The notes under the pieces: generated by a model
What the model was told of the DNA's origin: nothing
Database searches by the model: none
The model's input: only the letters and a program-made list of their open reading frames with translations
Assembly (NCBI GenBank): GCA_039193195.1
Contig: JBCCWS010000002.1
Location: 310,001 to 374,000 of the forward strand
Length of the DNA stretch: 64,000 bases
DNA from: Pseudomonadota bacterium
Lineage (GTDB): Bacteria > Pseudomonadota > Gammaproteobacteria > Steroidobacterales > JBCBZW01
Reading direction: 5' to 3'
Part shown: piece after piece, positions 27,057-36,191 of the stretch
Position numbering within the stretch: the first letter of the stretch is position 1
How the letters are laid out: each line of letters starts with the position of its first letter
Made by a program: the position numbers and the translations under genes

Positions 27057-27674
27057 ATGGCGCTCGTCGTGAAGATCTGTGGTGTGACGAGTGCCGAGGC
27101 GATCGAGGCGGTGATCGCGGCAGGTGTCGACCGCGTGGGGTTCGTGTTCGCGCCTTCACCGCGACAGGTAAGCCCAATGCGGGCAAGGCAGCTCGCCATG
27201 GCATTGCCGCGACACATCGAGCGGGTTGCCGTGCTCAAGAAGGCGGCACAGGATGCGGTGAGCGAGGTGCTGGCGAGCTTCCCAGCCGACTGGATACAAG
27301 CAGATGCGTCTAGCCTCACTCATCTGTCACTACCGCCTACCGTGCGTGCCATGCCGGTGCTTCGCGACGGGGAGGTGGCGGCCCTGAGGTGCGTGCCCTC
27401 GCCGCTGCTCTACGAGGCACCGGTAAGCGGCCAGGGTGTACGCGCTGACTGGAACGCCGCCGCAGAGCTCGCTAAGGACGCGTGGCTCATGTTGGCGGGC
27501 GGGTTGCACCCCAGCAACGTCGCGCAGGCCGTGCGGCAGGTGCAACCTGCAGGCGTCGACGTGAGCAGCGGCGTGGAGCGAGCACCGGGCGAGAAGGACC
27601 CTGAACGCATCGCGGCCTTCGTCGCGGCAGCCCGCGAGGCCGCGAGTACCCTGTCCACGCGAGTGGGCGGCTGA
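27057..27674 (+). CDS. trpF: Phosphoribosylanthranilate isomerase
   Basis: 205 residues, TIM barrel. Isomerises phosphoribosylanthranilate to CdRP. VKICGVTS at 5-12 provides the catalytic Cys, RVGFVFAPSPR the next strand, and the C-terminal phosphate-binding LAGGLHPSNV and VDVSSGVERAPGEKD are standard. The block with the catalytic Asp (usually LLD...GGTG..FDW) reads LLYEAPVSGQGVRADW, so Glu appears to take the place of Asp. The usual QLHG strand is also altered (IQADAS). It is thus a divergent subfamily member whose position in the operon supports the assignment. Confidence 0.9.
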   Translation: MALVVKICGVTSAEAIEAVIAAGVDRVGFVFAPSPRQVSPMRARQLAMALPRHIERVAVLKKAAQDAVSEVLASFPADWIQADASSLTHLSLPPTVRAMPVLRDGEVAALRCVPSPLLYEAPVSGQGVRADWNAAAELAKDAWLMLAGGLHPSNVAQAVRQVQPAGVDVSSGVERAPGEKDPERIAAFVAAAREAASTLSTRVGG

Positions 27675-27720
27675 GCAGAGAACTGCGCGACCCCGGGGGG
27701 GAGCGCTACTTGGAGGAGAG

Positions 27721-28998
27721 ATGACGATGAGCGCTGTCAAAGATGCAGCGATCGACGGTGAAGCCCTGCTGAAGGCTTTGCTCGAGGGTAAGCTCCCCGA
27801 CGATCGCGGTCGCTACGGTGAGTTCGGTGGTCGCTACGTCCCTGAGACGCTGATCCCAGCCCTGCAGCGCCTTGACCAAGGCGTGAGCGAAATACTGTCT
27901 ACGGAGGCCTTCGAGCGAGCCTACCGCCATGAGCTTCACACCTGGGTCGGCCGCCCGACGGCCATGACCCATGCGCCTCACCTCAGCGAGGCTTGGGGCG
28001 CGGACGTTTGGCTCAAGCGCGAGGATCTTGCGCACACGGGCGCGCACAAGATCAATAACGCCATTGGCCAGGCTCTGCTTGCAAAGCAGCTCGGGGCGAA
28101 GCGAATCGTCGCCGAGACCGGCGCTGGGCAGCACGGCGTTGCGACGGCGGCCGCCTGCGCGCGAATAGGCATGCCCTGTCGCGTGTACATGGGTGCGGTC
28201 GATACAGAGCGCCAGGCGCCAAACGTTCGCCGAATGCATCTGCTAGGTGCCGAGGTTTTCCCGGTGGGCAGTGGCGATGCCACTTTGCGTTCAGCGATCG
28301 ACGAGGCGCTACGCGACTGGGTCTCCGACCCTGAAGGCACCTATTACATGCTCGGCTCGGCGGTCGGTCCCCACCCCTATCCGCTTCTCGTGCGCCGCCT
28401 GCACGCGGTGATTGGACGGGAGTCGCGCGAGCAGCTGCTTGCGCAGGCGGGTGGGTTGCCCGACGCGGTGTTCGCGTGCGTGGGCGGAGGATCCAATGCC
28501 ATTGGCCTGTTCCATGGATTCCTGGGCGACCGAGAGGTAGCCATCTACGGTGTCGAGGCGGGTGGACGAGGTCTTTCCCTAGGTGACCATTCAGCCACCT
28601 TGGCACGCGGTAAACCCGGTGTGCTCCACGGCAGCTACTCGATGCTCCTGTTCGACCGGCATGGGCAGATTCAAGAGACGCACTCGGTTTCGGCGGGCTT
28701 GGACTACCCAGGGGTGGGGCCGGAACACGCGCTGCTGCAACAGATTGGGCGAGTGCGTTACGAAGCGGCGAGTGATGAGGAGTCCCTGGAGGCGCTCGCC
28801 GAGTGTTGCCGCACAGAGGGCATCCTGCCGGCGATCGAGACGGCGCACGCTTTCGCCGGCGCCCGTCGCTGGGCCAAGGTCAACCCGGGCAAGCGACTGC
28901 TCATCGGTTGCTCGGGCCGCGGCGACAAGGACGTGGATACGCTAGCGAAGGTGATGCCGTCGCTCGCCGCCGCACCGACCGGAGGAGCGGGCGTATGA
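27721..28998 (+). CDS. trpB: Tryptophan synthase beta subunit
   Basis: 425 residues. PLP enzyme joining indole and serine to give tryptophan. GRYGEFGGRYVPETL near the N-terminus, the PLP Lys110 in HTGAHKINNA, the AETGAGQHGVATA and CVGGGSNAIG phosphate-binding loop, and YEAASDEESLEA are all present. It carries about 20 more N-terminal residues than E. coli TrpB. A strong GGAGGAGAG precedes the ATG; a second ATG at 27727 is possible. The 46-base gap from trpF is the largest in the operon and ends with this Shine-Dalgarno. Overlaps trpA by 4 bases. Confidence 0.96.
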   Translation: MTMSAVKDAAIDGEALLKALLEGKLPDDRGRYGEFGGRYVPETLIPALQRLDQGVSEILSTEAFERAYRHELHTWVGRPTAMTHAPHLSEAWGADVWLKREDLAHTGAHKINNAIGQALLAKQLGAKRIVAETGAGQHGVATAAACARIGMPCRVYMGAVDTERQAPNVRRMHLLGAEVFPVGSGDATLRSAIDEALRDWVSDPEGTYYMLGSAVGPHPYPLLVRRLHAVIGRESREQLLAQAGGLPDAVFACVGGGSNAIGLFHGFLGDREVAIYGVEAGGRGLSLGDHSATLARGKPGVLHGSYSMLLFDRHGQIQETHSVSAGLDYPGVGPEHALLQQIGRVRYEAASDEESLEALAECCRTEGILPAIETAHAFAGARRWAKVNPGKRLLIGCSGRGDKDVDTLAKVMPSLAAAPTGGAGV

Positions 28999-29771
28999 GC
29001 ACCTTGAGCGAGACCATCACCCGGGCCATCGAGGCGGCGCGCACGGCGGGCAGGCCCGCCCTAGTACCATTCTTCACCGCGGGCTATCCCTCGCCAAGTG
29101 CATTCGCAAACACCTTGCGCGAGATCGCAGGCGCTGCCGACGTTGTGGAGATTGGCGTGCCCTTCACCGATCCCATGGCAGATGGTATGAGCATTCAACG
29201 GGCCAGCCATGCGGCGTTGGAGGCGGGCGTGAGCCTGAGTTGGATCTTCGAGCAGATCGAGGTTCTCGAGGGTCGACCGTCCACGCCCCTGCTGCTCATG
29301 AGCTACCTAAATCCACTGTTAGCTTTTGGTTATGAGGCGCTGGCCGCGCGAGCGGCACAGGTCGGTGTGGCTGGCTTTATCGTGCCCGACCTGCCCTTTG
29401 AGGAGAGCGCTGATCTGCGCGAGGCGCTAGCTGCCGAGGGCCTGGCCTTGGTGCAGCTTGTCTCTCCCCTGACCAGCGATGAACGCTTGGCTGTGGTCTG
29501 CGAGGCCAGCGGAGGCTTCGTCTACGCAGTTACGACCACGGGCGTCACCGGTGGCGCGGGTGGTCTCGGGGACAGCGTCGGCGCCTACCTGGATCGGGTG
29601 CGCGCCGCCTCGCCACTGCCTGTCTGTGCCGGTTTCGGCATCCGCAGCGCCGCCGACGTGCAGCGTCTGGCGAGCCATGTCGACGGGGTGATTGTGGGTT
29701 CGGCCTTGGTCGAAAGCCTGGAGCGTGGCGCTGCGCCCGCTACCATGCTGCGTGAACTAGCTGGCGCCTGA
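28995..29771 (+). CDS. trpA: Tryptophan synthase alpha subunit
   Basis: 258 residues from the ATG at 28995 (ATGA overlap with trpB). Cleaves indole-glycerol phosphate and channels indole to TrpB. Catalytic Glu52 (VVEIGVPF) and Asp63 (PMADG) are present, as are LVQLVSPLTSDERL, YAVTTTGVTGG and the phosphate loop GFGIRSAADVQRL and VIVGSALVE. The motif after the catalytic Asp reads DGMSIQ where most have DGPxIQ. Last gene of the operon. No clear hairpin terminator lies in the 35 bases before the next gene, so some readthrough is possible. Confidence 0.95.
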   Translation: MSTLSETITRAIEAARTAGRPALVPFFTAGYPSPSAFANTLREIAGAADVVEIGVPFTDPMADGMSIQRASHAALEAGVSLSWIFEQIEVLEGRPSTPLLLMSYLNPLLAFGYEALAARAAQVGVAGFIVPDLPFEESADLREALAAEGLALVQLVSPLTSDERLAVVCEASGGFVYAVTTTGVTGGAGGLGDSVGAYLDRVRAASPLPVCAGFGIRSAADVQRLASHVDGVIVGSALVESLERGAAPATMLRELAGA

Positions 29772-29806
29772 GCCTCGGGCGTCGCACCAACGGAAAGGAG
29801 TCCATT

Positions 29807-30958
29807 ATGTTTTTCAATACCTTACGCCGAAGTGCGGCGCTGGCCCTGGTCCTCGGACTTAGCGCGGCTCTGCCCGCGTCCGCCACCTGGTCCGTCATCA
29901 TCACGGATTCCGCGACCGGTGAGGTGGCGATCGGCTCGGCCACCTGTGTGCCCTTCGTCGATCTCAAGCGCGAGGCCAGCGTGGTGCGTGTCGGTCGCGG
30001 TGCCGGTGCGGCGCAGAGCTTCGTAGAGCCGACCGGGCGCAACCGCGGCATCATTTTCGACGAGCTTGCCAACGGCACTGCGCCAGCGACCATCTTGGAC
30101 ATCCTCGAAGCTCAGGACAGCGGCCACCAGACCCGCCAGTACGGCATCGCCGATACGCAAGGCCGCGCCGTGGGCTTTAGCGGCAGCTCCAACGGCGCCT
30201 TCGCTAACGACGTCAGCGGCACCTCCGGCACCCTCGCCTACGCGGTGCAGGGCAACGTGATCACGGGTCAGCCGGTGCTCGATGAGGCCGTTTCCGCCCT
30301 GCTTCAGCCGGGCGACCTACCTACCCGCCTGATGCGCGCGATGCTCGCCGCCCGGGACCAGGGCGGTGACGGTCGCTGCTCGTGTTCGCCCTTCGATGCC
30401 GATGGCTGCGGCGCCCCACCGCCGGACTTCGACAAGTCCGCGGACGTGGGCTACATGCTGGTGGCGCGCGTCGGTGATTCGGACGGCGCCTGCAGCAGCA
30501 ATGGCTGCGCGACAGGCGAGTACTACATGGATCTAAATGTGGCCTTCGCCGCGCCCAGTGACCCCGACCCCGTGGACACCCTGTTCGCCGAGTTCCAAGC
30601 CTTCCGCGCGCAAAAGAGCGGTGTGCCCGACCACTTCCGCACCCTGAAAATCTTCACCGCCGACACGCTGCCGGCAGATGGCGCCAGCATCACTCGCTTG
30701 GTGCTGGTGGCCCGCGATCTTCGTGGCGCACGTATCACGAACGGGGGCGCGACGGTGGATGTGTCCGTCGATCCCGCCAGTGACGCAGCTGCCACCGTGC
30801 AGCCTGTGGTCGACCGCAACAACGGTATCTACATCGTGCCCATCGTGGCGGGTGAAGATGCCGGTGAGGTTAGCCTCAAGATCACTATCGACGATGGCAG
30901 CGGCCCGGTCGAACTGCAGCCCCAGCCCGTGCTCGAGCTGGTGCCCGCGAGTCGCTAG
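29807..30958 (+). CDS. Secreted DUF1028 family protein
   Basis: 383 residues. Signal peptide at 1-26 (hydrophobic core ending in ALPASA), then a DUF1028 domain starting TWSVIITDSATGEVAIGSATC, with the Ntn-hydrolase-like fold pattern (GGDGR, QGNVITG). The family has no settled biochemical role. C-terminal 150 residues form a beta-rich region (TITRLVLVARDLRGARITNGGATVDV) resembling an Ig-like or invasin-type domain. Cysteines are clustered in the DGRCSCSPFDADGC region. RBS GGAAAGGAG precedes the ATG. 35 bases after trpA, same strand; no functional link to tryptophan synthesis is apparent. Confidence 0.8.
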   Translation: MFFNTLRRSAALALVLGLSAALPASATWSVIITDSATGEVAIGSATCVPFVDLKREASVVRVGRGAGAAQSFVEPTGRNRGIIFDELANGTAPATILDILEAQDSGHQTRQYGIADTQGRAVGFSGSSNGAFANDVSGTSGTLAYAVQGNVITGQPVLDEAVSALLQPGDLPTRLMRAMLAARDQGGDGRCSCSPFDADGCGAPPPDFDKSADVGYMLVARVGDSDGACSSNGCATGEYYMDLNVAFAAPSDPDPVDTLFAEFQAFRAQKSGVPDHFRTLKIFTADTLPADGASITRLVLVARDLRGARITNGGATVDVSVDPASDAAATVQPVVDRNNGIYIVPIVAGEDAGEVSLKITIDDGSGPVELQPQPVLELVPASR

Positions 30959-30971
30959 GAGATCGAGCGGC

Positions 30972-31526
30972 ATGACCCTGCGCCGTTTCAAGTCTCATCG
31001 GCCGGTGCTGGGTGAGCGGGTCTACGTGGATGAGAGGGCGCTCGTCATCGGCCAGGTCACCCTGGCCGATGACACCTCGATCTGGCCCGGCACGGTGGTG
31101 CGCGGCGACGTGAACCAGATCCGGATCGGCGCCCGCAGCAACGTGCAAGATGGAGCCGTGTGTCACGTGACGCACGACGGTCCGTACGCACCGGGCGGCT
31201 TCACCCTGACCGTGGGCGAGGACGTGACCGTCGGTCACCGGGTGGTGATCCACGGCTGCACGATCGGTGACCGCGTTCTCATCGGAATGGGTGCGGTGGT
31301 GATGGATGGGGCCGTGGTGGAGAGTGAGGTGCTGCTCGGTGCCGGCGCGTTGGTGCCCCAGGGCAAGCGATTGGAGACCGGCTACCTCTACGCTGGCATG
31401 CCCGCGCGACAGATCCGCCCACTCTCGGCGAAGGAGATCGAGTCGCTGCCCTACTCCGCCTGGCACTACGTGAAGATGAAGGACGCTTACCTCGCCGATT
31501 GCGCCGAAGACTTACAGCTCTCTTAG
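30972..31526 (+). CDS. Gamma-carbonic anhydrase-like left-handed beta-helix protein (YrdA/PaaY type)
   Basis: 184 residues from the ATG at 30972; the open frame extends upstream in another gene's territory without reason. Hexapeptide repeats form the left-handed beta-helix: IGQVTLADDTSIWPGTVVRGDV, IGARSNVQDGAV and IGDRVLIGMGAVVMDGAVV. Metal-ligand histidines are in VCHVTHDG and VGHRVVIHG. Proteins of this family bind zinc or iron and some are weak carbonic anhydrases or acyl-transferase relatives; most have unclear roles. C-terminal helix YLADCAEDLQLS is usual. 13 bases after the DUF1028 gene. Confidence 0.88.
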   Translation: MTLRRFKSHRPVLGERVYVDERALVIGQVTLADDTSIWPGTVVRGDVNQIRIGARSNVQDGAVCHVTHDGPYAPGGFTLTVGEDVTVGHRVVIHGCTIGDRVLIGMGAVVMDGAVVESEVLLGAGALVPQGKRLETGYLYAGMPARQIRPLSAKEIESLPYSAWHYVKMKDAYLADCAEDLQLS

Positions 31527-31597
31527 GCGACCCATCGGTCTAGGAACAGAATTCAAACTACCATCGCGGTTCGCGTTAGCGGCCGCAGGAGCCTTCA

Positions 31598-31885
31598 ATG
31601 ACCGCTACCGCAGCGCCCGAGTCCCTCGCGCTATACCACTTCCGCGGCTGTCCCTACTGCGAGATGGTGCGCGCCGTGCTCGACGAGTTCGCCATCGATG
31701 TCGACTATCGCGATATACACGGGGATCCTCAACACCGCGAGGACTTGCTCGCTGCTAGAGGTCGGCAAACGGTGCCGGTGCTCGCAATCACCAACGCCTC
31801 CGGCGAGGTTCAGTGGATGCCCGAGTCGAGGGATATCGTGCAGTGGCTGCGCGAGCGCCACGCGGACGGCACGCTAGCGAAGTAG
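31598..31885 (+). CDS. Glutaredoxin-family protein
   Basis: 95 residues with the dithiol active site CPYC (Cys18 and Cys21), the cis-Pro motif QTVPVLAI around 58-65 and the thioredoxin-fold end helix. Glutathione-dependent thiol oxidoreductase or regulator is likely. Its C-terminal 12 bases overlap antisense with aroE, and the two are convergent. It stands apart from gor by 22 kb. Confidence 0.87.
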   Translation: MTATAAPESLALYHFRGCPYCEMVRAVLDEFAIDVDYRDIHGDPQHREDLLAARGRQTVPVLAITNASGEVQWMPESRDIVQWLRERHADGTLAK

Positions 31886-32701
31886 GTCGAACACGGCGTC
31901 CGTTGGCGGCCGGACACCACGCCAGAGGCGGAATGCCTCGGCTGCCTGTTCGACCAGCATGCCTAGGCCCGTCGCCACCCGGTGAGCACCTTCCCCAGCT
32001 GCCCAACGCTCAAAGGGCGTCTCCTTACCGTAGAGCATGTCGTAGCAGAAGGCGCCGCGAACGGACGCCTCCGGCAGAGCGGGTACGTCGTCCCCAAGGC
32101 CAGCCGACGTAGCGTTGATTACCAAGTCGTAGGGTCCGTGGCTCGCGACTGCATCGTGCGTGATCGCTGCGAGCCGTGGAGCGTCCGCGCGCGTGCGCAG
32201 GTGCTCGACCAATGCCTGGGCGCGGGCGGGGGTTCGATTGAGGACATGCAGACTTGCGCAACCGGCGCGGAGCAAGGGGCCGCAGGTGCCGCGTGCCGCG
32301 CCGCCAGCGCCCACCATCAGTATCTCGGCGCCGTCAAGGGAGACTCCGTGGCGTTGGGTAAGGTCCTGCACTAAGCCGGCGCCGTCCGTGTTGTGGCCGA
32401 TCAGGCGTGTCGCCCTGGCCGAGCGTTCGATCACGACCGTATTCACGGCGCCCGCCTCGTCGGCCTCGTCGGAAAGCGCGTCGCAGCGTGCCATCACCGA
32501 TTCTTTGTGTGGCACGGTCACGTTGAAACCACACATCTCAGGCTGCTTGAGGAAGGCCTCGAGCGTGCTCGCGAGGTTCTCGGGGGAGATGGGTTGTGCT
32601 TCGTAGCTCAAGGCCTCGCCGCAGTGGTCGGCGAATAGCCTGTGGATCTGCGGGGAGCGCGTGTAGTCGAGTGGCCAGCCGATGACGGCGTAGCGATCCA
32701 C
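31874..32701 (-). CDS. aroE: Shikimate dehydrogenase (NADP+)
   Basis: 275 residues. Reduces 3-dehydroshikimate in the pathway to chorismate, the substrate of TrpE. Shikimate-binding SPQIHRLF at 16-23, catalytic Lys66 in NVTVPHK and Asp106 in HNTDGAGL, then NADP-binding GAGGAARG at 131-138 and NRTPARA for the phosphate of NADP. Start ATG at 32701, 15 bases after hemB, so it is probably in an operon with it. Length is typical. Convergent overlap with the glutaredoxin gene. Confidence 0.95.
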   Translation of the reverse strand: MDRYAVIGWPLDYTRSPQIHRLFADHCGEALSYEAQPISPENLASTLEAFLKQPEMCGFNVTVPHKESVMARCDALSDEADEAGAVNTVVIERSARATRLIGHNTDGAGLVQDLTQRHGVSLDGAEILMVGAGGAARGTCGPLLRAGCASLHVLNRTPARAQALVEHLRTRADAPRLAAITHDAVASHGPYDLVINATSAGLGDDVPALPEASVRGAFCYDMLYGKETPFERWAAGEGAHRVATGLGMLVEQAAEAFRLWRGVRPPTDAVFDLLR

Positions 32702-32716
32702 AGGGGCAGGTCCAGA

Positions 32717-34146
<1,430 letters not shown>

Positions 34147-34509
34147 ATGTCCGACAAGACCGACAAGGCCCTGAAGCCGATCACCCTCGCCGTTAGTGCC
34201 GCGCTGGTTACCAGCTTCGGTGCCTCGGTATTCTCGGCTTCGGCCAGCGCCAACCCCTTCTCTGCAGCGGATCTTTCCAGCGGCTACATGGGCGAGACGC
34301 TGGGTGAGGGCAAGTGTGGTGAAGGCAAGTGCGGCGGTGAGAAGGGCGAAGAAGGCGCCTGCGGCGGCGACAAGGGTGAGGAAGGGGCCTGCGGCGGCGA
34401 CAAGGGTGAGGAAGGGGCCTGTGGCGGCGACAAGGGCGAAGAAGGCGCTTGTGGCGGCGACAAGGGTGAAGAGGGCAAGTGCGGCGAAGGTAAGTGTGGC
34501 GCTGCCTAA
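34147..34509 (+). CDS. HvfA family oxazolone/thioamide-type RiPP metallophore precursor
   Basis: 120 residues, Cys-rich with Gly, Glu and Lys. An N-terminal signal-like hydrophobic part (about 11-36) is followed by NPFSAADLSSGYM (36-48), which is the conserved block of HvfA-type leaders. The core has eight cysteines: EGKC pairs at Cys57/62 and Cys112/117 and four EGAC units at Cys72, 82, 92 and 102. Known HvfA cores are EGKC repeats whose Cys is modified by an MNIO (DUF692) enzyme with a DUF2063 partner, giving copper-binding thiooxazole. No such partner is in this window. AAGGAGAG precedes the ATG. Function here is inferred; a plain Cys-rich metal buffer is the alternative. Confidence 0.8.
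   Translation: MSDKTDKALKPITLAVSAALVTSFGASVFSASASANPFSAADLSSGYMGETLGEGKCGEGKCGGEKGEEGACGGDKGEEGACGGDKGEEGACGGDKGEEGACGGDKGEEGKCGEGKCGAA
34357..34476 (+). repeat. Four 30-base in-frame tandem repeats within the HvfA-type gene
   Basis: Four copies encoding ACGGDKGEEG, with only silent base changes among copies (for example ggcgacaagggtgaggaa versus ggcgacaagggcgaagaa). The protein is exactly repeated while the DNA differs slightly, which suggests selection on the peptide plus slippage or recombination expansion. Confidence 0.85.
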
Positions 34510-34580
34510 TCCCTTAAGCTAAAAGGGGAGACGGCCGGCGCAGTCCACCCGCAGGTGCTGCGCACGACAGGCCTCGCCGT

Positions 34581-34618
34581 AAACGGGCTCGCGAGTGTGA
34601 TCATTCGCGGGCCCGTTT
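34581..34618 (+). terminator. Intrinsic terminator downstream of the HvfA-type gene
   Basis: AAACGGGCTCGCGA (34581-34594) pairs with TCGCGGGCCCGTTT (34605-34618) over 14 positions with one G-T pair, followed by a T-rich TTGTTGTTG. It separates the HvfA-type gene from tag. Confidence 0.8.
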
Positions 34619-34647
34619 GTTGTTGAAGTGTCGAAAGAAGGTCGCCA

Positions 34648-35241
34648 ATGGCGAAGCGAGGCGCAGTAGCTGGAGAAGATGGGCGCGAGCGTTGCCCCTG
34701 GTGTCTCGGGGGCGAGGGCTACGTGGCTTACCACGATGAGGAGTGGGGAGTGCCCGTGCGCGATGACGCCCGCCTATTCGAGTGCCTGACCCTAGAGAGC
34801 GCCCAAGCGGGGCTCAGTTGGATCACCATCCTGCGCAAGCGTGAGGGCTATCGCCGCGCCTTCGCTGGTTTCGACCCGGTGAAAGTGGCGCGCTATACGC
34901 CGAAGCGCGTAGAGAAGCTCCTGCAGGACGCCTCAATCGTGCGTCACCGGGCCAAGATCGAAGCCGCTATCGGCAACGCGCGCGCCTTCCTCGACGTGCA
35001 GGCGCGTTACGGTAGCTTCGCCAACTGGCAGTGGGATTTCGTCGATGGCGAACCCATTCGCAACAGCTGGAAACACACCGGCCAAGTGCCCGCCAGCACC
35101 GCCCTGTCCGACCGGTTCGCCAAGGCCCTCAAGGCGGAGGGATTTACGTTTCTTGGGACCACCACGGTCTACGCCCACATGCAGGCGACCGGCATGGTGA
35201 AAGACCACCTCCAGTCCTGCTTCCGCTACGGTGAGGTGTGA
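34648..35241 (+). CDS. tag: DNA-3-methyladenine glycosylase I
   Basis: 197 residues. Removes 3-methyladenine from alkylated DNA, a base-excision step. Zinc-binding residues are visible at both ends: Cys and His in RCPWCLGGEGYVAYHDEEWG and His and Cys in DHLQSC near the C-terminus. Central blocks LTLESAQAGLSWITILRKREGYRRAF and SIVRHRAKIEAAIGNA are family hallmarks. The start at 34648 follows a GAAGG and reads straight into the N-terminal Cys motif. Slightly long at the N-terminus compared with the E. coli enzyme. Confidence 0.94.
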   Translation: MAKRGAVAGEDGRERCPWCLGGEGYVAYHDEEWGVPVRDDARLFECLTLESAQAGLSWITILRKREGYRRAFAGFDPVKVARYTPKRVEKLLQDASIVRHRAKIEAAIGNARAFLDVQARYGSFANWQWDFVDGEPIRNSWKHTGQVPASTALSDRFAKALKAEGFTFLGTTTVYAHMQATGMVKDHLQSCFRYGEV

Positions 35242-35325
35242 CTGGCCCCGAGGCGCGAGGGCAGGGCATCATGCAGCCCAGATGCTGCACATCCAGCGCC
35301 CGCTGACAGGGAGTCCACCGGCCTC

Positions 35326-35736
35326 ATGCCCATTCATATTCCGCTCATCACCGGTCTCTACGCCGGCCTTTGCACGCTCCTGATGCTGGTGCTAGGCGCG
35401 CGCGTGAGCATGAACCGACGGCGCCACAAAGTGGGCGTGGGCACGGGTGGCAACCGCGACCTGGAGCTGGCCGTCCGCGCCCATGGCAACGCCGTCGAGA
35501 CCATTCCCGTGGCGCTGCTCTTACTCCTGCTGTTCGAGCTCAACGGCGCGGCGGCGTGGGCAGTGCACGCGGCTGGGGCGGTCTTCACGATCGCGCGGAT
35601 CGCTCACGCATCGGGACTGAGCAGCTCCGCTGGCGTGACCCAACGCCGTTTCCTGGGGATGGCCGTGACCTGGGGCGTGATGGCCGTCATCGCCGTCGCG
35701 CTCGTCGTGCAAGCGGTCGGGGGCTGGCTCGGCTAG
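35326..35736 (+). CDS. MAPEG family membrane protein
   Basis: 136 residues, four predicted transmembrane helices (about 8-26, 55-72, 75-95 and 110-132). Matches the MAPEG family (membrane-associated glutathione/eicosanoid metabolism) by GNRDLELAVRAHGNAVETIPVALLLL and the R-AH-NAxE motif on the second helix. Bacterial members are of unknown substrate, some with glutathione transferase activity. 85 bases after tag and convergent with the VOC gene. Confidence 0.85.
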   Translation: MPIHIPLITGLYAGLCTLLMLVLGARVSMNRRRHKVGVGTGGNRDLELAVRAHGNAVETIPVALLLLLLFELNGAAAWAVHAAGAVFTIARIAHASGLSSSAGVTQRRFLGMAVTWGVMAVIAVALVVQAVGGWLG

Positions 35737-35741
35737 GCCGC

Positions 35742-36191
35742 TTAATCGGTGGCGAAGATCTGCCTGTCGTCCGCGAAGGCTTTGAATTCCAGGGCGTTGC
35801 CGCTGGGGTCGCGAAAGAACATCGTTCGCTGCTCTGCACCGGTGCCGGCGAAGCGGGTGGTCGGAGCGATCAGGAAGCTCGTTTGAGCGGCGCTCAGGCG
35901 CGCGGCGAGGGCATCCCAAGCGGGAATCGCGAGGACTACGCCAAAGTGACGCGTCGGTACCTGTTCGCCATCGACGGGGTTGGTCGACTCAGGGCCGACT
36001 TGCGTATCTGTTAGGTGCACCGTGAGCTGGTGGCCAAAGAAGTCGAAGTCTATCCACCGCAAGCCGGTGCGGCCACAGGAGCAACCTAAGAGGTCGCCGT
36101 AGAACGCCTGAGCCTCGGCTAGGTCGTGCACGGGCAGGGCGAGGTGGAACGGGCGCAGCGCCTGGAGCGCCACGCCCGAAGGCTCCTTCAC
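35742..36191 (-). CDS. VOC/glyoxalase-superfamily protein
   Basis: 149 residues. Two beta-alpha-beta-beta-beta modules typical of the vicinal oxygen chelate fold: LRPFHLALPVHDLAEAQAFYGDLLG at about 12-36, and C-terminal FFRDPSGNALEFKAF near 130-145, with His (HLALPV), His (GHQLTVHL) and Glu (ALEF) as probable metal ligands. Resembles bleomycin-resistance or dioxygenase-like proteins of unknown substrate. The GTG start overlaps the topA stop by 4 bases, so it is translated with topA. Confidence 0.85.
   Translation of the reverse strand: MKEPSGVALQALRPFHLALPVHDLAEAQAFYGDLLGCSCGRTGLRWIDFDFFGHQLTVHLTDTQVGPESTNPVDGEQVPTRHFGVVLAIPAWDALAARLSAAQTSFLIAPTTRFAGTGAEQRTMFFRDPSGNALEFKAFADDRQIFATD

Noticed and set aside
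34357-34476. Four 30-base direct repeats as a possible CRISPR array
   Set aside because: Repeats are contiguous with no spacers and are in frame in a coding gene; no cas genes nearby.
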